A DNA stretch of 64,000 nucleotides from Paramicrobacterium chengjingii (lineage in GTDB: Bacteria; Actinomycetota; Actinomycetes; Actinomycetales; Microbacteriaceae). Shown here in pieces: positions 17,610 through 25,652 of this stretch. The stretch lies in assembly GCF_011751765.2 (NCBI RefSeq), contig NZ_CP061169.1:1054001-1118000 (forward strand). The letters are read 5' to 3'. Positions within the stretch are counted from its first letter, which is position 1, and every line of letters begins with the position of its first letter. The notes beneath the pieces are model-generated. The model did no database searches and was not told where the DNA came from. It saw nothing but the letters and a program-made list of their open reading frames with translations. A program made the translations under genes and the position numbers.

Positions 17610-18194
17610 CTAGTTCGCGGGGGAGTTCGGTTGGGCCCAGTCAAGATCACTGAGGTCTATGTCGTGAGCCATGTCGTCGAGAAAGCGCATGACCACGACG
17701 CGCTCGGCGGGACTGAGTCGCGCCGCAGCGTAGAACCGCTTCGCCTGCTGGCGACCGACGGTGGCCATCGCGGCTGCACGCGTCTCTGCCGTGATGGAAA
17801 TTGCGAGCGCTCGCCGATCGTGGGGGTGCGGCTGCCTCGTAATGTGATTGCCCTTTTCGAGGCGATCGAGAAGCTTGGTCGTGGATGCCGTCGAGATGCC
17901 GAGGTGCGTAGCTATCGCCCCGGGGGTCACAGTCAGCTCTCGGTTCTGCGCGACGATCAGGTAATGCAGTGCGCGCATGTCCGTTTGGTTCAGCTTCATG
18001 TACCGCAGGGATGCTTCTGACAGTCGTTGCTCCGCGTCGCGCAGGCGGCCAAGCGAACCCATCAGCTCGCTGATCTGGCGCACATCGGCGTCGTCGAGTC
18101 CAGACCGATCGATCAGCTGACTCTGTGGGTCGCTCGCGTCGAGTGCGTAGATGTTCGACGAGGTACTCTCGGGGGCCGCGCCGGAGTCCATCAT
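17610..18194 (-). CDS. MarR-family transcriptional regulator of the adjacent MMPL exporter
   Basis: A 194-residue winged-helix regulator: recognition region TPGAIATHLGISTASTTKLL, wing GNHITRQPHPHDRRALAIS. The DxR signature of the MarR wing is present as HDRRA. The first 40 residues are a variable extension. Two consecutive ATG codons (18194, 18191) can start it. Divergent from the MMPL transporter with a 103-bp gap containing a palindromic CTAG-rich site, the usual arrangement of a repressor next to the efflux gene it controls. Confidence 0.9.
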   Translation of the reverse strand: MMDSGAAPESTSSNIYALDASDPQSQLIDRSGLDDADVRQISELMGSLGRLRDAEQRLSEASLRYMKLNQTDMRALHYLIVAQNRELTVTPGAIATHLGISTASTTKLLDRLEKGNHITRQPHPHDRRALAISITAETRAAAMATVGRQQAKRFYAAARLSPAERVVVMRFLDDMAHDIDLSDLDWAQPNSPAN

Positions 18195-18253
18195 GCACGA
18201 GATCTTAGCTGAAACTCGGCGTTACATGCCAAACTATCTGCATGCTAATCTTA

Positions 18254-18273
18254 TTGCTAGCCTAGCTAGCGAA
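18254..18273. promoter_or_regulatory. candidate MarR operator upstream of the MMPL gene
   Basis: A dyad containing two GCTAGC palindromes separated by CTA, flanked by TT and GAA, about 25 bp before the MMPL start and 60 bp from the marR start. The size and symmetry suit a MarR dimer. Inferred from position; no known consensus is matched. Confidence 0.4.
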
Positions 18274-18297
18274 AACTGTTCAGTAGGGGATACGTAG

Positions 18298-20544
18298 ATG
18301 CGCGAGAAGAATTTCGACGACGTGGAGGCGTTGCCCACACGTGAGTCTCTGCATAAGCGCCGCGGTTCGCCGCGGTGGCTGCGCATCGCCATACCGGCAC
18401 TTCTCATTCTTGTGTGGCTCGCCGCGGCATCCGTCGGTGGACCCTACTTCGGCAAAGTCGACGAGGTGTCCTCGAACGATCAGACCAGCTACCTGCCGAG
18501 CTCGGCCGATGCCACCAAAGTGCAGAAGCTCAGAGAAGACTTCAGCGACTCAGACGCCATTCCAGCGATTGTCGTGTTCTCCAGTGACGACGAGCTGAGC
18601 GACGAGAAGATCGATGCGGCAACCGATGCGCTTGAAAGTCTCGCTGGCGCCTCCGGCGTCGCTTCAGACATCTCCCCGCCGATCCCCTCCGATGACGGGC
18701 GCGCACTTCAGTCGTTTGTCCCCATTGATGCGGATGCTGATGTCGGCGACGTCGTATCGAGCATTGGCGATACTCTTCGTGCAGCAGCGCCCGATGGCAT
18801 CGCCGTTCACGTCACCGGCCCAGCGGGCTTCTCGGCGGATCTTGTTGCCGCATTTGCCGGCATCGACGGGCTTCTGCTTGGTGTCGCTCTTCTCGCTGTC
18901 TTCATCATCCTGATCCTCGTGTATCGCTCCTTCCTCCTGCCGATCGCCGTGCTGTCGACAAGTCTGTTCGCGCTGTGCGTTGCGCTGCTCACCGTATGGT
19001 GGCTCGCAAAGGCTGAGGTGCTGCTTCTGAGCGGGCAGACTCAGGGCATCCTATTCATTCTGGTCATCGGCGCCGCCACGGACTACTCGCTGCTCTATGT
19101 CTCCCGCTATCGGGAGGAGCTGCGCGTCAATACCGATAAGTGGGCGGCGAGCATGCGCGCCATCCGCGGATCGTTCGAGCCGATCATAGCCTCGGGCGGA
19201 ACCGTCATCGCCGGGCTGCTCTGCCTGCTGCTGAGCGATCTTAAGTCGAACAGCACGCTCGGGCCCGTCGCGTCGATCGGCATCGTCTTCGCTATGCTCT
19301 CGGCGCTCACTCTCCTGCCCGCGGTGCTGTTTGTCTTCGGCCGTGCGGCGTTCTGGCCGCGTCGGCCCCACTACGAACCGGATGTCGTTGCCGACGAGCA
19401 CGGCATGCCCTCGACGGGTATTTGGGTGAAGGTCGCACGCACGATTGCGCGGCGTCCTCGGACCATCTGGGCCGTGACGGCACTTGTGCTGCTCGCAGGA
19501 GTCGTCGGCGCAACGCAGCTGAATGCCGTCGGTGTTCCACAGTCAGATCTCGTGCTCGGCGACTCGGAGGCGCGCGACGGGCAGGCGGTTCTCGGTGAGC
19601 ATTTCCCCGGCGGGTCAGGCAGCCCCGCCGTCGTCATCGTCGACGAGGATGCCCTGCTGGACGCCGCCGACCTGCTTCGCAAGCATGACGGAGTGGACAA
19701 CGTCACCGTCATCTCCGCTGATTCGCCGAGCGGGTCGGCAACGATCACCGATGATGGCATCACAGCGTTCGGCCCTCCCGGCACGCCCGCGCCCGACCCG
19801 ACGGTTGTCGACGGCGACGTGATGCTGCAGGCGACGTTATCTGATGCGGCCGATTCTGATGCGGCAGCAGCGACGGTTCGCGACGTGCGCACAGAGCTCG
19901 CAGACACGTTCCCCGGCACCCTCGTCGGCGGCGTGACGGCGACGGCCATCGACACGAACGATGCTTCCATCCACGATCGCAACCTCATCATTCCCGTGAT
20001 CCTCGTCGTGATCATGGTGATCCTGATGCTTCTGTTGCGTTCGATTCTCGCGCCGTTGCTGCTCGTGCTCACCACGGTGTTGTCGTTCGGCACGGCGCTC
20101 GGCGTTGCGGCGCTCGCCTTCAATGGAATCTTCGCGTTCCCTGGCGCAGACCCCGCGGTTCCGCTGTATGGATTCGTCTTTCTTGTGGCCCTGGGAATCG
20201 ACTACAACATCTTCCTCATGACGCGAGTGCGTGAAGAGTCGCTCAAGCACGGAACGCGAGACGGCATCGTTCGCGGACTGGCCATCACGGGCGGCGTCAT
20301 CACGTCGGCAGGTCTCGTGCTCGCCGCGACGTTTGCCGCTCTCTCGGTGATTCCCGTGCTCTTCCTCGTGCAGATCGCGTTCATCGTGGCGTTCGGTGTG
20401 CTGCTCGACACGTTCATCGTGCGTTCGCTCCTCGTGCCTGCCCTCAGCTACGACATCGGGCGCGCGATCTGGTGGCCGTCGAAGCTCTCACGTCGCGGGC
20501 GTGACGCGCAGTTGGGCGAGGGCGCGCACAAACACGTGCGTTGA
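18298..20544 (+). CDS. MMPL-family RND transporter
   Basis: A 748-residue transporter with the MMPL layout. One N-terminal helix is followed by an extracellular domain (about 45-195), five to six helices with the proton-relay region GAATDYSLLYVSRYREEL, a second extracellular domain (about 425-560), and a final helix set with ALGIDYNIFLMTRVREESL. The two GxxxDY segments carry the coupling Asp-Tyr pairs of this family. Members export lipids, siderophores or drugs. ATG 18298 lies just after a weak purine-rich stretch. Regulation by the divergent MarR protein is likely. Confidence 0.93.
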   Translation: MREKNFDDVEALPTRESLHKRRGSPRWLRIAIPALLILVWLAAASVGGPYFGKVDEVSSNDQTSYLPSSADATKVQKLREDFSDSDAIPAIVVFSSDDELSDEKIDAATDALESLAGASGVASDISPPIPSDDGRALQSFVPIDADADVGDVVSSIGDTLRAAAPDGIAVHVTGPAGFSADLVAAFAGIDGLLLGVALLAVFIILILVYRSFLLPIAVLSTSLFALCVALLTVWWLAKAEVLLLSGQTQGILFILVIGAATDYSLLYVSRYREELRVNTDKWAASMRAIRGSFEPIIASGGTVIAGLLCLLLSDLKSNSTLGPVASIGIVFAMLSALTLLPAVLFVFGRAAFWPRRPHYEPDVVADEHGMPSTGIWVKVARTIARRPRTIWAVTALVLLAGVVGATQLNAVGVPQSDLVLGDSEARDGQAVLGEHFPGGSGSPAVVIVDEDALLDAADLLRKHDGVDNVTVISADSPSGSATITDDGITAFGPPGTPAPDPTVVDGDVMLQATLSDAADSDAAAATVRDVRTELADTFPGTLVGGVTATAIDTNDASIHDRNLIIPVILVVIMVILMLLLRSILAPLLLVLTTVLSFGTALGVAALAFNGIFAFPGADPAVPLYGFVFLVALGIDYNIFLMTRVREESLKHGTRDGIVRGLAITGGVITSAGLVLAATFAALSVIPVLFLVQIAFIVAFGVLLDTFIVRSLLVPALSYDIGRAIWWPSKLSRRGRDAQLGEGAHKHVR

Positions 20545-20560
20545 TTGGCTGGTCACCTGG

Positions 20561-21310
20561 TCAGTCGCGTGGCGCCGTATTCTCGACGAGGCTGTTCTGC
20601 AGCGCAGTGAGCGTTCGCTCGTCGAGGCCGTTCGACAGGAAGTACTCGCGAGATCCGCCGTACTCGGCGTCAACGGTCTCGAGCGCTGCACGCATCGCGT
20701 CAGCATCCGTTCCGCAGACAACCTCCTCGATTTCTGGCGTCACCTCGAAGCCCATCTTCCGCACAAGCCCGAGCATTCTCTCGCTCCAGGCACCAGCAAG
20801 GTTCTCGGCCGAGATCACGTAATCAACAATGATGTCATCGCGCGGGACCCTGACGGCATCAAGAATGAGCGCAAGCGACACCCCCGTGCGGTCTTTGCCC
20901 GCCGTGCAATGCACGAGCACGCCGCCCGTCGCTCGAAGCGCGACCCACTCGGCTATGCGAGCAAAGCTCTCACCGGCCTCGGCGACGAGGTCGTTGTACA
21001 GCTCGGCGAGTGTGGGAACCTGCGTCACGGTGTCGTGAACGGCGCCCTCGAGAAGCGGAAGCGAAACGTAGTCGGCAAGCGTCGATTCGTCGAGCATCGG
21101 CCGTGTCTGCTCCATTTCGACTCGACTGCGCAGGTCGAAGATCGTGGAGATGCCCATCTGGCGAAACTGATCGATGCCGGCGGGCGTGAGGGCAGCGAGC
21201 GCATCTGATCGAAAGAGCCGACCACGACGGATGCTGCCGCCCGACGCCGGCAGACCGCCGACGTCGCGAAAATTGCTGAGCCCCTCGGGGAGCTCTGTGG
21301 TCACCGTCAC
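20561..21310 (-). CDS. tyrosine/serine phosphatase (PTP family, MptpB/LipA-like)
   Basis: A 249-residue phosphatase. The signature loop HCTAGKDRTG places the nucleophile Cys at 135 and Arg at 141 (CX5R), and the family N-terminus NFRDVGGLP ... RRGRLFRSDAL is intact. The extra acidic and basic residues (Lys, Asp) in the P-loop are typical of PTPs of the Y_phosphatase3 type, which also act on phosphoinositides. GTG 21310 has GAGGAGG upstream. Convergent with the MMPL gene with only 16 bp between; the CPBP protease gene is 20 bp upstream on the same strand, suggesting an operon. Confidence 0.9.
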   Translation of the reverse strand: MTVTTELPEGLSNFRDVGGLPASGGSIRRGRLFRSDALAALTPAGIDQFRQMGISTIFDLRSRVEMEQTRPMLDESTLADYVSLPLLEGAVHDTVTQVPTLAELYNDLVAEAGESFARIAEWVALRATGGVLVHCTAGKDRTGVSLALILDAVRVPRDDIIVDYVISAENLAGAWSERMLGLVRKMGFEVTPEIEEVVCGTDADAMRAALETVDAEYGGSREYFLSNGLDERTLTALQNSLVENTAPRD

Positions 21311-21330
21311 GGCCGCCTCCTCGTCACTGG

Positions 21331-22248
21331 TCAGGAACGTGCTGGTGAAGTGAGCTCCAGCTTACGACGCGGCTGCTTCAACAGTGCGAGCACGACAATC
21401 ACGATGCCCATGGCGATCCAGCCGGGAGCGCCGAGCACCGTTGAGAACGCCGAGTCAAAGCCGGCGGGCAGCCAGAGGAAGGTGAGCGACGTGACCGAGT
21501 TGAGTGCCCCGTGTCCGACTGCCGCGGGCCAGACGTTGCCCGTCCAATACCGTGACCACTGCAGCAGCACCCCGACGCAGAGCGTGAAGCCGCACATCCA
21601 GAGCAGCCCTGTCACATCCGTGCGGTTGAAGTTGTAGCCGAGCAGGATGATCGGCGCGTGCCACAGCCCCCAGATCACGCCGATGATGCCGGCCGACTTC
21701 CAGAATCCGAGAGGTGCAAGTGCTGAGGTAAGAAATCCGCGCCAGCCCAGTTCTTCACCAAACGCGCTCACAGTGCTCATCAGAATCGTGAGCGGCAGCC
21801 ACGCGAATGACACGGCCATGTATGCGGCAACTGTCGTGTCGTCGCCGAGTGCTGTTTGAAGGCTCGATGCCGACCAGTCAGGGGTCGTCCAGCCAAACAG
21901 GACGCCGATAAAGAACGCGCCGAATGCGAGCACGAGAAAGACGAGCGGCCAGCCGAGAAACAGCACGATGTTGCGCCAGGCCGGTCGGAATGGCACGAGA
22001 CCGAGATAGCGGGCCTTCTTCGCGGGCCGCACCATTGTGAACGTCACGATGAGCGCGGCGATGCTTGGCGTGAACATCATGGCGCCGATGAGCAGCATGG
22101 CATTGGGGTCGGTGAGGCCATCGCCCAGCCAGAGCGGCAGCATGACGAGCCAGGCGAGGCCGCACGCCAGAATTGTGTACACGACGACTGCCGACCAAGG
22201 CACTCGTGTGTGCGACTGCGTGAGTTGTGTCTGCGTTGATGTATCCAT
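21331..22248 (-). CDS. CPBP-family intramembrane metalloprotease
   Basis: A 305-residue membrane protein with about eight helices and the CPBP (Abi/CAAX-like) motifs: EELGWRGF (Glu 165-166), LWHAPI (His 197) and GHGALN. These are the zinc-site residues of Rce1-type proteases; in bacteria the roles include protein maturation and bacteriocin self-immunity, and none is indicated here. ATG 22248 is chosen over upstream in-frame starts because the region before it contains an intergenic hairpin. Confidence 0.88.
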   Translation of the reverse strand: MDTSTQTQLTQSHTRVPWSAVVVYTILACGLAWLVMLPLWLGDGLTDPNAMLLIGAMMFTPSIAALIVTFTMVRPAKKARYLGLVPFRPAWRNIVLFLGWPLVFLVLAFGAFFIGVLFGWTTPDWSASSLQTALGDDTTVAAYMAVSFAWLPLTILMSTVSAFGEELGWRGFLTSALAPLGFWKSAGIIGVIWGLWHAPIILLGYNFNRTDVTGLLWMCGFTLCVGVLLQWSRYWTGNVWPAAVGHGALNSVTSLTFLWLPAGFDSAFSTVLGAPGWIAMGIVIVVLALLKQPRRKLELTSPARS

Positions 22249-22268
22249 GGTTCCGACGCTACGGAGAC

Positions 22269-22287
22269 CGGATGCTGTAAGCATCCG
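22269..22287 (-). terminator. hairpin between the CoA-binding protein and CPBP protease genes
   Basis: CGGATGC, five-base loop, GCATCCG: a perfect 7-bp stem about 60 bases past the stop of the CoA-binding protein gene and 20 bases before the CPBP start. It may terminate the metY transcript or form part of the CPBP leader. No U-run. Confidence 0.35.
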
Positions 22288-22344
22288 CACCTGGACGGAA
22301 CTTCGCTCTCATCCTCACGGGGGAGAACTGTGCAGTTTCTCGAG

Positions 22345-22938
22345 CTAGCGCAGCCCCTTTTTCGACGAGATCACTCCCGTGTCGAAGCCAAACAGGTTGA
22401 GCCTGCCGTGGAAGCGTGCATGCTCGATCTTGATGCAGCGATCCATCACCACGGTGAGGCCCTTCGCCTCGGCGTCGTACGCGGCATCCTCATTCCAAAT
22501 GCCGAGCTGCACCCAGATCGTGCCGATTCCGGCTGCCTTCACCTCATTGACGACCTGCGGAATATCACTTGCCTTGCGGAATACGACGGCGATGTCTGGC
22601 GTCACAGGCAACGACGCAAGGTCGGGATAGGCCTTCTCGCCGAGAATCTCGTCGGCATTCGGATTGATGAAGTACAGCGTGTAATCGCTCGACTGCTGCA
22701 GGTAGGTGCCCACGAAGTAGCTCGCGCGGGCCGGATTCGTTGAGGCGCCGACGATTGCAACGGGCTTCGCCTGCCGCAGGATCGCGAGGCGCTCCTTGGC
22801 ATCGGGCCCGATCCATGTGCGCTGCGATTTCAGCAGCTTCGCGAGCGGTGAATCGGCGGGCATCTCGCAGCTGAGGCCGTTTTGCAGGGTGACGACGTCT
22901 GTCTCTGCTTCTGCCGCTTCTTCTTGGGCCATGGTCAT
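22345..22938 (-). CDS. CoA-binding (YccU-like) protein
   Basis: A 197-residue protein with a CoA-binding Rossmann domain as in succinyl-CoA synthetase alpha: KPVAIVGASTNPARAS, then FINPNADEILG and VMDRCIKIEHARF. A roughly 45-residue N-terminal extension rich in Glu and Ala precedes it. The ATG overlaps the metY stop as ATGA, so it is translationally coupled to metY; this pairing suggests a link with sulfur amino-acid metabolism, though no reaction is known for this group. Confidence 0.85.
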   Translation of the reverse strand: MTMAQEEAAEAETDVVTLQNGLSCEMPADSPLAKLLKSQRTWIGPDAKERLAILRQAKPVAIVGASTNPARASYFVGTYLQQSSDYTLYFINPNADEILGEKAYPDLASLPVTPDIAVVFRKASDIPQVVNEVKAAGIGTIWVQLGIWNEDAAYDAEAKGLTVVMDRCIKIEHARFHGRLNLFGFDTGVISSKKGLR

Positions 22939-24224
22939 GCCTCCACTGCCTGGCTGAGCGCCTGATCGAGATCGTAGATGATGTCGGCCGCGTCTTCGAT
23001 GCCGACGCTGAGCCTCACGAGTCCCGGCTGTACACCAGCATCCTCGAGTTGCTGTTCCGTGAGCTGTGCGTGCGTCGTCGATCCCGGGTGGATGATGAGC
23101 GTCTTGGTGTCGCCGATGTTCGCGACGTGGCTGGCGAGGTTGACCGACTCGATGAGTTTCTGCCCGCCCGCACGCCCGCCCTTCACCACGAAGCTGAACA
23201 CCGAGCTCGGCCCGAGCGGCAGGTACTTCTTCGCGCGCTCGTGGTGCGGGTGGCTCTCGAGTCCCGCCCAAAACACGGCTTCAATGCGGTCATCTGCCTC
23301 GAGCCACGCCGCAACCGCGCCGGCGTTCTCAACGTGAGCGCTCATGCGGAACGGCAGCGTCTCGATGCCCTGCGCCAGCTGCTGCGCCGAGGTTGCCGAA
23401 AGTGCCGGCCCGATGTCGCGCAGCTGCTCGGCGCGCAGCCGCGTGAGAAACGCGTACTCGCCGAAGTTGCCGGCCCAGTGCAGCCCGCCGTACGTGTGCA
23501 CGGGTTCGTGGAACAGCGGAAATTTCTCTCGGTCGTATGTGAATCTGCCCGACTCGACGACGAGTCCGCCCATGGTGGTGCCGTGGCCGCCCAGAAACTT
23601 GGTCGCCGAGTGCGTGACGATGTCGGCGCCCCACTCGATCGGACGGTTGAGGTAGGGGGTGGCGATGGTGGAGTCGATGATCAGCGGAACGTCGTGCGCG
23701 TGAGCGACGTCGGCGAGTCCCTCGATGTCGGCGATCTCGCCCGACGGGTTGGCGATGGTCTCGGCGAAGACGGCCTTCGTGCGGTCGGTGATCGCTGCGG
23801 CGTAGTCGGCCGGGTCGCTCGAGTGCACAAATGTGGTCTCGACGCCGAACCGGCGCAGTGTCACGTCGAGCTGAGTGATCGATCCGCCGTACAGGCTCGA
23901 CGAGGCGACGATGTGGTCACCCGTTCCGACGAGGCTGGCGAACGTGATGTATTGAGCAGAGAGTCCGGATGCTGTCGCGACAGCGCCGAGCCCGCCCTCA
24001 AGGCTCGCCACCCGCTCTTCGAGGCTCGCCACCGTGGGGTTGGAGAGGCGGGCGTAGATATTGCCGTATTTCTGCAGGGCGAAGCGGGCAGCGGCATCCG
24101 CCGAGTCGTCAAAGACGAACGCCGTTGACTGGTAGACGGGAAGCGCCCGGGCGCCGGTTTCGGGGTCAGGGATGTTGCCCGCGTGGATTGCCCGCGTGCG
24201 AAAGCCGTACTCGCGATCTGCCAT
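22935..24224 (-). CDS. metY: O-acetylhomoserine sulfhydrylase
   Basis: A 429-residue PLP enzyme of the Cys/Met metabolism family that makes homocysteine from O-acetylhomoserine and sulfide. The N-terminal [15 protein letters not shown], the substrate-loop Tyr in [10 protein letters not shown], and the PLP lysine (residue 209) in [11 protein letters not shown] are visible. Length and C-terminal [10 protein letters not shown] fit MetY rather than MetB. The segment DSTIATPYL has Ser where DNTFATPYL is more usual. ATG 24224 lacks a ribosome site. The gene lies downstream of nested inverted repeats at 24281-24370 that could regulate it. Confidence 0.93.
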   Translation of the reverse strand: MADREYGFRTRAIHAGNIPDPETGARALPVYQSTAFVFDDSADAAARFALQKYGNIYARLSNPTVASLEERVASLEGGLGAVATASGLSAQYITFASLVGTGDHIVASSSLYGGSITQLDVTLRRFGVETTFVHSSDPADYAAAITDRTKAVFAETIANPSGEIADIEGLADVAHAHDVPLIIDSTIATPYLNRPIEWGADIVTHSATKFLGGHGTTMGGLVVESGRFTYDREKFPLFHEPVHTYGGLHWAGNFGEYAFLTRLRAEQLRDIGPALSATSAQQLAQGIETLPFRMSAHVENAGAVAAWLEADDRIEAVFWAGLESHPHHERAKKYLPLGPSSVFSFVVKGGRAGGQKLIESVNLASHVANIGDTKTLIIHPGSTTHAQLTEQQLEDAGVQPGLVRLSVGIEDAADIIYDLDQALSQAVEA

Positions 24225-24280
24225 GGCTCGAGGCTACCGGGGCGGATGCGCTCGCTCGAACTCGCGCGTAATACGACGTC

Positions 24281-24370
24281 GCATTGTCCGTGGCCGCTTT
24301 CAAAATTGACAGCTGCGGACAATGTGCATCGGCACACCTGTCCACATTATCCGCAGCAATGCACATTGTG
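24281..24370. promoter_or_regulatory. nested inverted repeats upstream of metY
   Basis: CTGCGGACAATGTG (24313-24326) faces CACATTATCCGCAG (24343-24356), 13 of 14 matching. Inside is GTGC-ATCG-GCAC (24324-24335). A competing pairing joins CAATGTGCAT (24320-24329) to ATGCACATTG (24359-24368), perfect over 10 bp. A further CATTGTCCG occurs at 24282-24290. This could be an operator array or a switchable RNA leader for metY; no named riboswitch is recognised. Confidence 0.5.
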
Positions 24371-24392
24371 TTGGTAAGACCAGCCGCGACGC

Positions 24393-24405
24393 AATTTGCG
24401 CAATT
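24393..24405. promoter_or_regulatory. candidate LacI-family operator before the lacI-type gene
   Basis: AATTTGCGCAATT, a near-perfect dyad centred on CG (core TTGCGCAA 24396-24403), about 85 bp upstream of the regulator start. The same core recurs at 25573-25580 in front of the M24/M81/ABC operon. LacI-type proteins favour CG-centred palindromes, so autoregulation is likely. Confidence 0.55.
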
Positions 24406-24489
24406 AAGAACTAGACTTTAAGTGAAAGATCATGCAGTTGATACAGCCTAATTGGCGCATGACGGCGAGGCAGGTGAGGAGCCCGAGAA

Positions 24490-25521
24490 TTGGCGAAGCG
24501 TAAAGCAACCCTGAATGATGTAGCTCACAAGGCTGGGGTCTCCGCCTCCACCGTGTCTCGGTACATGAAGGGCCAGTTGAACCTACGTCCCGACACCGAG
24601 CGCAAAATCGTTGACGCGATCAGCTCTGAAGGGTACGTGCGACCCTCCAGTCGGAGCAGGTCAGCGCAGAGCGAGTCGCCTGGCGGAACCATTGGCGTCG
24701 TCGTGCCCGAGGTTGGAAACGACTACTTCAGCCGCATCGCAGACAGAGTGGTTGCGGCCGCAGAATCGAACGGATACTCGGTCTTGGTAGCAAGTACCTC
24801 GAACAACTCGCGTCGGCAGCTTGATTACGTGCGATTGCTGACGAGCCTTGGAGTTGACGGGCTGGTCTACCTGGGAAACTACGCGTCGAACGCGGCTCTG
24901 GCCGCGGAGGTCGCGGCAGATTTTCCCGTGGTCGTCGTTGACGAGCAGCTGTCGGGAATCCCATCAGTCGACACGGTTCTCGTTGACGACTACGCGGGTG
25001 CGTATCAGGCGGTCACTTACCTCGGCTCCCTCGGACACGCGCGGATCGCCTTCGTCGGCGGGCCCGCGTGGCTGCACTCTGTGCAGGAGAGAATGCGGGG
25101 ATGGCGTGATGCCTTGACGCGCTCTGGAGCGGATGCTGATGATCAGCTCGTTCTCAATGGCACCTTTAGCGAGGAGTTCGGAGCTGCGTCGCTCTCACAT
25201 ATCCTGGCCACGACGAGGAATCCGACGGCAGTATTCGCCGCGAGTGACACGATTGCGCTTGGGCTGATGGCAGCCGCGCGGAGGCTGGGGATGTCCGTCC
25301 CGAAGGATCTGTCGATCGTCGGATTCGACGACGTTCCGGCTGCGAGCCTTGTCACTCCGCGACTCACGACCGTTCACACGCCTGTTGGGCAGATGGCCTC
25401 GACTGCGGTCACGATGCTGATCGAGCGCCTCGACGGGTCCCGACGTGCCGCAACGTCTCGAGTGACGAGTGTCTCACTCGTTGTCGGGGAGTCGGCAGCG
25501 TCTCCTCAGGTCTCGATGTAG
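24490..25521 (+). CDS. LacI-family transcriptional regulator
   Basis: A 343-residue regulator: N-terminal helix-turn-helix TLNDVAHKAGVSASTVSRY, hinge region and a periplasmic-binding-like effector domain (GTIGVVVPEVGNDYFSRI ... AVFAASDTIALGLM ... DLSIVGFDDVPAA). Starts at TTG 24490, behind a GAGGAG stretch. First gene of the 24.4-32.0 kb cluster and separated from the M24 gene by about 130 bp that carry the second operator. The effector is presumably the imported compound or a breakdown product. Confidence 0.93.
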   Translation: MAKRKATLNDVAHKAGVSASTVSRYMKGQLNLRPDTERKIVDAISSEGYVRPSSRSRSAQSESPGGTIGVVVPEVGNDYFSRIADRVVAAAESNGYSVLVASTSNNSRRQLDYVRLLTSLGVDGLVYLGNYASNAALAAEVAADFPVVVVDEQLSGIPSVDTVLVDDYAGAYQAVTYLGSLGHARIAFVGGPAWLHSVQERMRGWRDALTRSGADADDQLVLNGTFSEEFGAASLSHILATTRNPTAVFAASDTIALGLMAAARRLGMSVPKDLSIVGFDDVPAASLVTPRLTTVHTPVGQMASTAVTMLIERLDGSRRAATSRVTSVSLVVGESAASPQVSM

Positions 25522-25571
25522 CTGACTCGAGCAGGGCGACCTCCAATTCGTAAGCAAGACTCTACGAAAGT

Positions 25572-25590
25572 ATTGCGCAATTAGCGCAAT
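25572..25590. promoter_or_regulatory. candidate LacI-family operator before the catabolic operon
   Basis: ATTGCGCAAT (25572-25581) is a perfect 10-bp palindrome, followed at once by TAGCGCAAT, so TTGCGC-N5-GCGCAA also forms a dyad. It lies 63 bp before the M24 gene start, where promoter occlusion is plausible. Shares the TTGCGCAATTA sequence with the site before the regulator gene. Confidence 0.6.
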
Positions 25591-25652
25591 CTTAGTAGCG
25601 TGTGGCACACACAACGCAAAGCAGCGTTGAGGGCATCTAACGAAGGAGTACC

